NCBI RefSeq assembly: GCF_917627385.1 | Contig: NZ_CAKJTL010000069.1 | Coordinates: 1-49,679, forward strand | Length of the DNA: 49,679 nucleotides | Source of the DNA: Protofrankia sp. CiT1 | GTDB lineage: Bacteria > Actinomycetota > Actinomycetes > Frankiales > Frankiaceae | Direction: 5' to 3' | Shown: in pieces, positions 16,725-24,241 of the stretch | Numbering within the stretch: the first letter of the stretch is position 1 | How the letters are laid out: every line of letters starts with the position of its first letter | Position numbers and translations under genes: made by a program | The notes under the pieces: generated by a model | The model's database searches: none | Told to the model about the DNA's origin: nothing | What the model saw: the letters and a program-made list of their open reading frames with translations, nothing else

Positions 16725-17512
16725 GACCGGTGCGGCCGTTGCTGTCCGCTGAGCCGCCCGAGAGCACGGATCTCGGCCAGGGCGGGCAGCCCGCCGGATC
16801 CGGGCTGTTCGGCCGGCTGCTCATCCTCGCTCTCATTGTCCTGGCCAGCCTGCTCCTTGTGGCCGGTCTGCTCGGGCTGTGGCGGCTGACCCGCCTGTTC
16901 CAGGAGGACGACGCGATGACGCGCTGGGTGGATGGCAGCCGCCACGGCAGGTGGCTGGCTGTCTTCGACGGCTATGGCAGGACCACCGCGGGGGAGGTCG
17001 ACGGTGAAGAGGTGATCTCCCTTGCCCCGAAGCCGGCGCTGGCTCCCGACACCACCCACGCGTCACTTGTGATCGGCGCGGACCATAGCACCGACGTCCG
17101 CGTGACCGCACAGCTGCGTACCCTCCGCCAGCTGCGTGCGCCTGGGCCGCATCCCTGGGAGGTCGGCTGGCTTCTGTGGCATTACGCTGATACGGGTCAT
17201 TTCTATGCTTTTACCCTCAAAACCAATGGTTGGGAACTCACGAAGCAGGACCCCGCCTATCCCGGCGGGCAGCGCTTCCTCGCCAGTGGCGAAATGCCGC
17301 ATGCCGCCGTCGCGACCTGGTACGCGATCGAGATCGTTCAGGTCGGCGGCGCAATCACTGTTGCCGTCGATGGCGTACCGACCGCCGATCTGACCGACGC
17401 GGAGCGCCCTTATCTCGCCGGAGCCGTGGGGCTGTACTGCGAGGACTCCGAAGTGGAGTTCCGCCGGGTCACGGTCGGCACGGCTCCCCCCGCTCCCCGC
17501 CCGCCTTCATGA
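16721..17512 (+). CDS. membrane-anchored protein with concanavalin-like domain
   Basis: A 263-residue protein. A membrane helix lies at about 31-54 (LLILALIVLASLLLVAGLL) with the N-terminus probably inside. The extracytoplasmic part is rich in beta strands (FDGYGRTTAG, STDVRVTAQLRTLRQL, HFYAFTLKTNGWELTKQD, GAITVAVDGV, GAVGLYCEDSEVEFRRVTV). The order resembles the lectin-like jelly-roll of LamG or 3-keto-disaccharide-hydrolase domains that bind sugars. It overlaps the glycosyltransferase gene by ATGA, so it likely works with that enzyme, perhaps guiding or binding the growing polymer. Family assignment is tentative; no catalytic residues recognised. Confidence 0.65.
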   Translation: MRPVRPLLSAEPPESTDLGQGGQPAGSGLFGRLLILALIVLASLLLVAGLLGLWRLTRLFQEDDAMTRWVDGSRHGRWLAVFDGYGRTTAGEVDGEEVISLAPKPALAPDTTHASLVIGADHSTDVRVTAQLRTLRQLRAPGPHPWEVGWLLWHYADTGHFYAFTLKTNGWELTKQDPAYPGGQRFLASGEMPHAAVATWYAIEIVQVGGAITVAVDGVPTADLTDAERPYLAGAVGLYCEDSEVEFRRVTVGTAPPAPRPPS

Positions 17513-17530
17513 TCTTCCCTCGTGCTGCTT

Positions 17531-17582
17531 GTCCCTGCCGTGCTCTCCCCGCCGCGCTCTCCCCGCCGCGCTCTCCCCGCCG
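17531..17582. repeat. short tandem repeat before the epimerase gene
   Basis: The unit CGCGCTCTCCCCGC (first copy with variants) occurs about three times in tandem between two operon genes. It looks like slippage-derived spacer DNA. No function seen. Confidence 0.6.
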
Positions 17583-17633
17583 ATCGCGTCAGCTCTGACC
17601 CGAAACGGACAAGGACCGACGAAAGGACACGTT

Positions 17634-18881
17634 ATGGCCGGAAAGTTATCGACCCGTCCCAGCGGTGGGCCACACCGTACCGTCCTGGTGGTCTATGGCA
17701 CCCGCCCGGAAGCAATCAAGATGGCACCGGTGGTCCGTGAGCTTGCGGCCTCGCCGTACTTTCACCCGGTCGTCGCCGTCACCGGACAGCACCGGAGCAT
17801 GCTCGACCAGGTCAACACCTTGTTCGGCATCGTTCCCGACATCGATCTCGACGTCCTGCGGCAGGGCCAGACACTCGCCGGGGTCACCACCCGGTCGCTG
17901 GGCGGCCTGGAAGCCGCCATCGCGCAGGTAGGACCGGATATCGTGATCGTCCAGGGTGACACGACCACAACTTTCACGGGTGCGCTTGCCGCCTTTTACC
18001 TCGGTGTCCCCGTCGCGCACCTGGAAGCGGGACTGCGCACCAACGACCCCGCCTCGCCGTTCCCAGAAGAGATCAACCGTCGGCTCACCACCCAGCTCGC
18101 GGACCTGCATCTGGCTCCCACCATCACAAGCCGTGACAATCTTATTGCTGAGGGTGTCAAGCCGGATACGGTGCTCGTCATTGGTAACACCGTGATCGAC
18201 TCACTGCTCTGGGCTGTCAAAGAGCCGATGCCGACGGACAGCCCGCTGCTGGCGGAGATAGCGCGCGGCACGTCCGGCGACCGGCCGGTGCTCCTGGTCA
18301 CCGCCCACCGGCGGGAGTCCTGGGGCGAGCCGATGCGCAACGTCGGAAAGGCGCTCGCGCGGCTCGCGACGCAACGGCCGGATCTCCTGATTGTCTTTCC
18401 CATCCACCGCAACCCGGCCGTGCGGTCGGCGATCATGCCCATCGTCAGCGGCCTGGCGAACGTGATCGTCTCCGATCCGGCCGACTACGCGGCCTTCGCT
18501 CACCTGATGAGCCGCGCCACCATCGTGCTCACCGACAGCGGGGGAGTGCAGGAAGAAGCGCCTAGCCTCGGCAAGCCGGTGCTCGTCATGCGGGACAACA
18601 CCGAGCGCCCCGAAGGCGTCGAAGCCGGAACGGTCGCGCTGGTCGGGACCGATCCCCAGCGGATCGTCGACAGCGTCGGCCGGCTCCTGGACGACCCGGC
18701 CGCGTACGCGGCAATGGCGGAAGTGGTGAACCCGTACGGCGACGGCGGCGCGGCGCGGCGCACCGTTGCCGCGCTGGCCCACTATTTCGGTTTCGGTCCG
18801 CCGGTTGACGAGTTCGTACCCCGGCTCGGTTCACCGGCCAGCCTGCGGACCACCGGCCAGATCCATGCGGGAAAGGACTGA
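17634..18881 (+). CDS. wecB: UDP-N-acetylglucosamine 2-epimerase (non-hydrolysing)
   Basis: A 415-residue enzyme that interconverts UDP-GlcNAc and UDP-ManNAc. Hallmarks are VVYGTRPEAIKMAPVV near the start, VQGDTTTTF, VAHLEAGLRT, TAHRRESWGEP, FPIHRNPAVR and TDSGGVQEEAPSLGKPVLVM with NTERPE. Length and motif order match the WecB/MnaA family. ATG 17634 is preceded by AAAGGA about 8 bases upstream. The gene lies 121 bases after the jelly-roll-like gene, and its stop overlaps the DUF2334 gene (TGATG), placing a sugar-nucleotide supply step inside the polysaccharide operon. It suggests that ManNAc (or a derivative) is built into the polymer; this is inference. No UDP-ManNAc dehydrogenase is present in the window. 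Confidence 0.93.
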   Translation: MAGKLSTRPSGGPHRTVLVVYGTRPEAIKMAPVVRELAASPYFHPVVAVTGQHRSMLDQVNTLFGIVPDIDLDVLRQGQTLAGVTTRSLGGLEAAIAQVGPDIVIVQGDTTTTFTGALAAFYLGVPVAHLEAGLRTNDPASPFPEEINRRLTTQLADLHLAPTITSRDNLIAEGVKPDTVLVIGNTVIDSLLWAVKEPMPTDSPLLAEIARGTSGDRPVLLVTAHRRESWGEPMRNVGKALARLATQRPDLLIVFPIHRNPAVRSAIMPIVSGLANVIVSDPADYAAFAHLMSRATIVLTDSGGVQEEAPSLGKPVLVMRDNTERPEGVEAGTVALVGTDPQRIVDSVGRLLDDPAAYAAMAEVVNPYGDGGAARRTVAALAHYFGFGPPVDEFVPRLGSPASLRTTGQIHAGKD

Positions 18882-20677
18882 TGCAGGTGCGCACTCACCG
18901 GTCCCGCAGCGTCGTAATACCGATCATACTTGCCATGCTGGCGCTGGTCGTAGGGCTGACCAGCACGGCCACGACGGCAAACGCCGAGCGGCCGCACTCC
19001 AGGCGGCTGCCGGCGCGGCACGGCGGCGACGTTCTGGCGCTGGCCGGCGGCAAGCTGGTCGCTCCGCCGCCGCCACCGTCCGTGTCACCCCCGCGACGCG
19101 GGCCCCGGCCGGTCCCGCCGCCGGGCGCCGGTGCGGCGCCGACCACCCAGCCGGCGAGCCCCGCCCCTGGCGCGGCGGCGCGGATCCGCGCCGCCGCCAT
19201 CACCACCGTGGCGACAGCCCCCGCCGGAACGCTCGTCCTGTACGACACCACGGGCCAGTGGGGCTGGCTCGGCGAGCAGTACGCCATCCAGACGGCGAAC
19301 CTCGTCTCCCACTTCGGCACCTGGCGGGCGCATCCGGTGGCCGCCTATACGGCTGGTGAGATGGCGGGCTACGCCGCCGTCGTCTACATCGGCTCCACCT
19401 ACGACGAGCAGGTGCCCACCGCGTTCCTCACCGACGTGCTGGCCGGCACCCGGCCAGTGGTGTGGATGTACGACAACATCTGGCAGCTCACCGCGCAGTC
19501 GCCGACTTTCACCGCCACCTATGGCTGGAACTGGTCCCAGTTCGACCTTTCCTCCGTCGCGGCGGTCCGTTACAAGAACACGAGTCTGACCCGGTACGCC
19601 GGCAACGGCAGCGGAATCATGAACTACGCCACCGTGGACACCACCAAGGCGACGGTGCTCGCCCAGGCTGTCCGGGCCGACGGGACGACATTCCCCTGGG
19701 CACTGCGATCGAACAACCTCACCTATATCGGTGAGATCCCCTATTCCTATGCGGATATGACCGACCGCTATCTGGCTCTGTCGGACGTTCTCTTCGACGC
19801 GCTCGCTCCGGCCACGCAGACCCGGCACCGTGCCCTTGTCCGGATCGAGGACGTCGGCCCGGACGCGGATCCGGCCGAACTGCGCTCGATAGCCGACTAC
19901 CTGTCGTCGGTCAAGGTGCCCTTCTCCGTGGCGGTCTACCCCCGTTATCGGGACCCCAACGGCGTCTACAACAACGGCACTCCGGTCGACATCACCCTGG
20001 CGAACGAGCCGGCCGTGGTCAGCGCACTCACGTACATGGTGAGCAAGGGCGGGACACTGCTGATGCACGGGTACACCCATCAGTACTCGAACGTGGCGAA
20101 TCCGTACTCGGGCGTCAGCGCCGACGACTTCGAGTTCTTCCGGGCCCACATCGACGCCCTGAACAATGTTGTCTACGACGGCCCGGTGCCCGAGGACAGC
20201 CAGGCCTGGGCGGCCGGTCGCATCGACAGCGCGGCCACCGCTTTCACCGCCGCGGGCCTGCCCGCGCCGACGACGTTCGAGTTCCCGCACTACGCGGGAT
20301 CGGCAGCCGACTACCGGGCCGTGGTCGCCAGATTCCCCAAACGGTACGAACGCGCGCTGTACTTCCGGAACCAGCTTGCCGGGGGAACGATTGACAGTAG
20401 TACCTTCAGCGGGCAGTTCTTCCCCTACCCCGTCACGGACGTGTACGGCACCTACGTCATTCCGGAGAACATCGGGAACATCGAGCCGGAGCCGTTCAAC
20501 AACCACCCGGCTCGGCTGCCAGCCGATCTGATCGACTCGGCCAGGCGGAACCTCGTGGTCCGGGACGGGTTCGCAAGTTTCTTCTACCATCCCTACCTCG
20601 GGACGTCGTACCTGCGTGACACCGTCTCGGGGATCAAGAACCTCGGCTACACCTTCGTCGCGGCAGGGGGCGTGTAG
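18881..20677 (+). CDS. secreted DUF2334/polysaccharide-deacetylase-like protein
   Basis: A 598-residue exported protein. Signal peptide: basic start, hydrophobic core (VVIPIILAMLALVVGL), Ala-rich cleavage region ending near residue 35. A Pro/Ala-rich linker covers about 60-105. An N-terminal flavodoxin/amidotransferase-like part (TLVLYDTTGQWGWLGEQYA) precedes the DUF2334 domain, with RIEDVGPDAD around residue 322 and LLMHGYTHQ with His396 and His400, the presumed metal ligands. DUF2334 belongs to the NodB-like deacetylase superfamily. It overlaps the epimerase gene and likely trims acetyl groups or processes the exported polymer outside the membrane. The TAG stop is joined directly to a degenerate repeat end (GAGCGACCGGCAACAGG). 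Confidence 0.8.
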   Translation: MQVRTHRSRSVVIPIILAMLALVVGLTSTATTANAERPHSRRLPARHGGDVLALAGGKLVAPPPPPSVSPPRRGPRPVPPPGAGAAPTTQPASPAPGAAARIRAAAITTVATAPAGTLVLYDTTGQWGWLGEQYAIQTANLVSHFGTWRAHPVAAYTAGEMAGYAAVVYIGSTYDEQVPTAFLTDVLAGTRPVVWMYDNIWQLTAQSPTFTATYGWNWSQFDLSSVAAVRYKNTSLTRYAGNGSGIMNYATVDTTKATVLAQAVRADGTTFPWALRSNNLTYIGEIPYSYADMTDRYLALSDVLFDALAPATQTRHRALVRIEDVGPDADPAELRSIADYLSSVKVPFSVAVYPRYRDPNGVYNNGTPVDITLANEPAVVSALTYMVSKGGTLLMHGYTHQYSNVANPYSGVSADDFEFFRAHIDALNNVVYDGPVPEDSQAWAAGRIDSAATAFTAAGLPAPTTFEFPHYAGSAADYRAVVARFPKRYERALYFRNQLAGGTIDSSTFSGQFFPYPVTDVYGTYVIPENIGNIEPEPFNNHPARLPADLIDSARRNLVVRDGFASFFYHPYLGTSYLRDTVSGIKNLGYTFVAAGGV

Positions 20678-20714
20678 GAGCGACCGGCAACAGGTCGTTC
20701 GATCAGACAGCCGC

Positions 20715-20806
20715 GCCCGGGTGGCTCCTGGCACGGCCGCGGGCCGCACCGATACCGGATGGGTGGTATCGGTGCGGCCGAGAACGCGGCCAGGGGCCAC
20801 CCGGGC
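20715..20806. terminator. large palindrome at end of polysaccharide operon
   Basis: GGCCGCACCGATACC (20742-20756) is perfectly inverted at 20765-20779. An outer arm GCCCGGGTGGC (20715-20725) is perfectly inverted at 20796-20806, with partial pairing between. The hairpin follows the last gene with no T run. It may end transcription or protect the RNA, or be an inserted palindromic element, since a repeat-like end sits at 20676-20693. Confidence 0.6.
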
Positions 20807-20899
20807 GTGGCGAGCCGGATCTGGCAGGGTCCCGCGCGGCGCGGGCGGAGGCGTGGGTCCTATACATGGTCAGCCTCCAGATGGTGAAATTACCGGACT

Positions 20900-23209
20900 G
20901 TGAATGATCTGGCGCTCAACGCGCTCGAGGCGGCCGCCGCGCGTGTTTTCGCGGTTCTGCGAATCTTCGGGATCCTCTTCGAACTGGTCGCTGTCGTCGT
21001 CGGGCACAGGTGGTACTGCACGCCGGCTCATCTGATAGTGCCGGCGGTGGTCGCCGGCTGGGGGATCGTGTTCGCCGCCAGCTGCCTGCGGGCCGGGCTG
21101 CGTCGGGGGATTGCCGCCGGCGAACTGGCGGTGGCAATGCTGCTCGCGGCGACCGTGCCGTGGACGCTGCCCCCCGATGTGCTGCGGGAAGGGCTGAGCT
21201 GGGTGCTGCCGCGCCTGGTCGGGGCATCGGTCGTGGTCGCCTGGTGTGCCCCGGCCGTGATCTGGCTGCCGGCCACGGCCACTCTCGCCGGTCTGCTCAT
21301 GACGTCATGCCTGGCATCGGGGATGCAAGCCAGCACGGCCGCCGTGATGGTTGCCGCGATGGCCTTCCTGTCGCTGCTGTTCACGGTGGTGTCAAGCGTG
21401 GCGCGGCACGGCGCGATCATGGCCGACCGGAGTTTCGCGCGCGCCGCGGCCCGGCAGAGCGTACATGCGCTGGCGACGGCGCGGCAGCGAAAACTCAGGG
21501 AGTCCGAACGCATCCTGCACGACATCGTGTTGAACACCCTCACCGGGCTCGCCTGGGGCGTGTCCGCCTCCTCGGCGCAGATGGTCAGGACACGTTGCCG
21601 CCATGCCGCGGCCGTTTGCGTGGATCTCCTGGGCACTGGTTATGACGGGGGCGACGAGGCCGCCAGCCCCGCCGCGCGGCTGGACCAGGTTGTCGAGGAG
21701 GCGCGCCGCGCCGGGCTGGACGTCGAGATCTCGACAACCGGTCAGCTGGATGTCCCCGGGGATGTCCGTGCCGCGTTGGCGGCCACGGTCCGGGAGGCGC
21801 TGTCCAACGTCCGCCGCCACGCGAACACATCCCGGGCCTGGGTGGACATCCAGGCGAATACGGGGGACGTAGTGATAACCGTTCGTGATGAAGGAGTGGG
21901 TTTCGAGCCGCTGGACCATGATTCCGAGCGGTTGGGCATCCGATATTCGATCATCGGGCGGATGGCCGACGTGGGCGGTTCGGCTGACGTTCGCTCCATA
22001 TCCGGCCGTGGCACGACGGTCACGCTGCACTGGTCCCCGCGCCTGGCGCCGGAGCCGGCCCTGGCGGCCGACGCGGTCGCGCTGGAGTGCTCCTACGCCT
22101 GGAACGCGACGCGGGCGGTGGGCATGGGAGCATGTCTGTGGCAGATCGGTTGTGGCCTGCTGCTGCTCGGACGCCTCGCCGCATACCGCCATCCGCTGCT
22201 CGTCCTGGGGGCTTGGGGAATTTCCCTGGCGCTGCTGGCCCGCTACGTCGTGCTGGCGCTCGGTGGCCGGCTCCGCCCGGTCGTGGTCGCGCGGCTGGTC
22301 GTGGTCGTGATCGGTACCCAGATCGTCCTCGGCCTGTCGGTGCGGGACGGAGATCTGGTGGGACTCCGGCCGGTGATGTTCGCGGACGTCGGGGCGACGG
22401 TCCTTTTCGTGTTCGGCCGACCAGCCGGCCAGTGGCTGGCGCCGGTGACGCTGATGGCCGGGACAGCGACGGCTGTGATCAGTTGGCGGTCGGCGGGTGA
22501 CGTCACCGTGCTGATGAGGTTCGGCGAGTTCCTTTACGCACAGGTCGCGCTCCAGACGGCCTTGTCGATGTTCTGGCGGGCCCGCCACGCCATGGCCGGG
22601 GTGACGGCACGGACCGCGCGCGCGGAGGCGGAACTGATTGCGGATCGGGCAGCTGCGGTCGCTGTGCGTCATGACCGGCGGCTGCGCCTGCTTCACCTGG
22701 CCGACGGTCCGTTGCCCCTTCTCGCCGATCTCGGTGCGGGCAGGCTGGACCCCCAGGATGACGTGGTCCGTGAGCGCTGCGCGCGGTGCGCGGCGGCGCT
22801 GCGGCGCACACTGACCCGCCAGCTGTCACCGTCGGCGCTGGTCACCGTTCTTGAGAGTGCCGCGCGTTCGGCAGAGCTGCGAGGCGCCAGGGTGGAGCTT
22901 CAGATCGCGGGAGAGGTGGAGGCCATTCCCGCGGCGGTGGGGCGGGAGATCGCGGGTACCGCCACCGCGATCCTCGCCCGGATCGGCGATGGCCGGGTCC
23001 TCATCACCCTCACCGCCGGCGCGCGGGACGGCTTTCTGTTCCTGGCATTTCCCGCACCCGCACCCGCCCTCGGCGATCCGGCCCCGGGCCTTCCCGCGGG
23101 CACACCCATGACACATCAGTGGATCGACGTCGTCGAGGAGAGTGAGGAGGGCAAGGTCTGCGTGGAGATCCGCTGGGGGCTGGACCGCGCCGTCCAGACA
23201 TCCCGGTGA
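20900..23209 (+). CDS. membrane sensor histidine kinase with duplicated membrane/ATPase halves
   Basis: A 769-residue protein. About five membrane helices (12-168) are followed by a HisKA_3-type dimerisation segment with His207 in ESERILHDIVLNTLTG. The ATPase domain has an N box with Asn303 in REALSNVRRHA, RDEGVGF (329-335) and SGRGTTV (368-374). Then comes a second membrane block (about 405-540) and a C-terminal part with RRLRLLHLADGPLP and a strand-rich end that looks like a degenerate second kinase without recognisable nucleotide motifs. Kinases of this class phosphorylate NarL-type regulators; none is adjacent, the nearest being at 36070. GTG 20900 has only a weak ribosome site. It appears to be an orphan. 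Confidence 0.8.
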   Translation: MNDLALNALEAAAARVFAVLRIFGILFELVAVVVGHRWYCTPAHLIVPAVVAGWGIVFAASCLRAGLRRGIAAGELAVAMLLAATVPWTLPPDVLREGLSWVLPRLVGASVVVAWCAPAVIWLPATATLAGLLMTSCLASGMQASTAAVMVAAMAFLSLLFTVVSSVARHGAIMADRSFARAAARQSVHALATARQRKLRESERILHDIVLNTLTGLAWGVSASSAQMVRTRCRHAAAVCVDLLGTGYDGGDEAASPAARLDQVVEEARRAGLDVEISTTGQLDVPGDVRAALAATVREALSNVRRHANTSRAWVDIQANTGDVVITVRDEGVGFEPLDHDSERLGIRYSIIGRMADVGGSADVRSISGRGTTVTLHWSPRLAPEPALAADAVALECSYAWNATRAVGMGACLWQIGCGLLLLGRLAAYRHPLLVLGAWGISLALLARYVVLALGGRLRPVVVARLVVVVIGTQIVLGLSVRDGDLVGLRPVMFADVGATVLFVFGRPAGQWLAPVTLMAGTATAVISWRSAGDVTVLMRFGEFLYAQVALQTALSMFWRARHAMAGVTARTARAEAELIADRAAAVAVRHDRRLRLLHLADGPLPLLADLGAGRLDPQDDVVRERCARCAAALRRTLTRQLSPSALVTVLESAARSAELRGARVELQIAGEVEAIPAAVGREIAGTATAILARIGDGRVLITLTAGARDGFLFLAFPAPAPALGDPAPGLPAGTPMTHQWIDVVEESEEGKVCVEIRWGLDRAVQTSR

Positions 23210-23257
23210 GCGCTGTCCCACACGGGCAGGCGAGCGGGATCGGCCCCGTGGGTCTAC

Positions 23258-23318
23258 GGCGTGTTTCAGCAGCCGTCCTTCGATCAGGGAGCCGGACAGA
23301 TGGCTTGTGAAACACGCC
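23258..23318. repeat. family II' palindromic element (GGCGTGTTTC ends)
   Basis: GGCGTGTTTCA (23258-23268) and TGAAACACGCC (23308-23318) are inverted copies, with a 39-base interior. The same ends recur as longer perfect arms at 46903-46963 and as a right half at 27809-27836. It directly precedes a family I element. Confidence 0.75.
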
Positions 23319-23320
23319 TT

Positions 23321-23482
23321 AGAGCGCCCGGCAATAGGGGTGTGGATCAGGGAACGGGGCTGGGGTGCGTGCGTCGCGAGGCGGCGGAGGCAGGCACCGG
23401 AGGTGTTGGGTGGCGACCGACGACAACGCGGCCAGGGGACGCCTGGACGCGGCGAGCCGGAATGACGATCTCACACACGCTC
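23321..23482. repeat. composite inverted-repeat element: family I left end, family III right end
   Basis: The left end AGAGCGCCCGGCAATAGGGG (23321-23340) and adjoining interior match family I. The right end GACGATCTCACACACGCTCT matches the element at 46468-46529. It therefore looks like a recombinant. The right end abuts the sdhB stop codon (TTA at 23483-23485 on the plus strand). Confidence 0.75.
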
Positions 23483-24241
23483 TTAGCGCCTGCGCCGGAA
23501 GATGCGGGTGCCGAGCCACACCAGCGGGTCGTAGGAAGCGTCGACGACCCGTTCCTTGAGCGCGATGATGGCGTTGTCGGTGATCGCGATGTTCTCCGGG
23601 CACACCTCCGTACAGCATTTCGTGATGTTGCAGTAGCCGATACCGGCCTCCTTGCGCAGCAGCTCCCGCCGGTCCTCGGTGTCGAGTGGATGCATCTCCA
23701 GCTCGGCGTACCGGACCATCAGCCGCGGGCCGGCGAAGACCGGCTTGTTCTCTTCATGGTCACGGATGACGTGGCAGACTGTCTGGCACAGGAAGCACTC
23801 GATGCACCGGCGGAACTCCTGGACGCGGCCGGCGTCCTCCGGCCGCATCCGGTGGTGCCCGTCGGCGCCGGCGGGCGGGCCGGGCGCGAATGCCGGCACC
23901 TGCGCGGCCTTCTCGTAGTTGTACGAGACGTCGGTGACAAGGTCCCGGATCACCGGGAAGGTCCGCAGCGGCGTCACGGTGATGGTGTCCGCCGGGGCGA
24001 ACAGGTTCAGCCGGGTCATGCACATCAGCCGGGGACGGCCGTTCACCTCGGCGCCGCACGACCCGCACTTGCCGGCCTTGCAGTTCCACCGGACGGCCAG
24101 ATCCGGGAGCTGGGTCCGCTGGAGCCGGTGCAGCGCGTCGAGGACGACCATGCCCTCCTCGACGGCGACCGTGTAGTCGTGCAGATCACCGCCGCTCGCA
24201 TCGCCTCGCCACACCTGGAGTCTCAGGTCGTACCCGGTCAT
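23483..24241 (-). CDS. sdhB: succinate dehydrogenase/fumarate reductase iron-sulfur subunit
   Basis: A 252-residue electron-transfer subunit of complex II. CKAGKCGSCGAEVNGRPRLMC ligates the [2Fe-2S] centre, and CIECFLCQTVCHV and CCTEVCP hold the [4Fe-4S] and [3Fe-4S] centres. It passes electrons from the flavoprotein to the membrane cytochrome b subunit. ATG 24241 overlaps the sdhA stop (TGATG) and has GGAGG upstream; a GTG one codon earlier is less likely. The stop codon adjoins an inverted-repeat element that may act as the operon's 3' end. Length and motif spacing are normal. Confidence 0.93.
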   Translation of the reverse strand: MTGYDLRLQVWRGDASGGDLHDYTVAVEEGMVVLDALHRLQRTQLPDLAVRWNCKAGKCGSCGAEVNGRPRLMCMTRLNLFAPADTITVTPLRTFPVIRDLVTDVSYNYEKAAQVPAFAPGPPAGADGHHRMRPEDAGRVQEFRRCIECFLCQTVCHVIRDHEENKPVFAGPRLMVRYAELEMHPLDTEDRRELLRKEAGIGYCNITKCCTEVCPENIAITDNAIIALKERVVDASYDPLVWLGTRIFRRRR

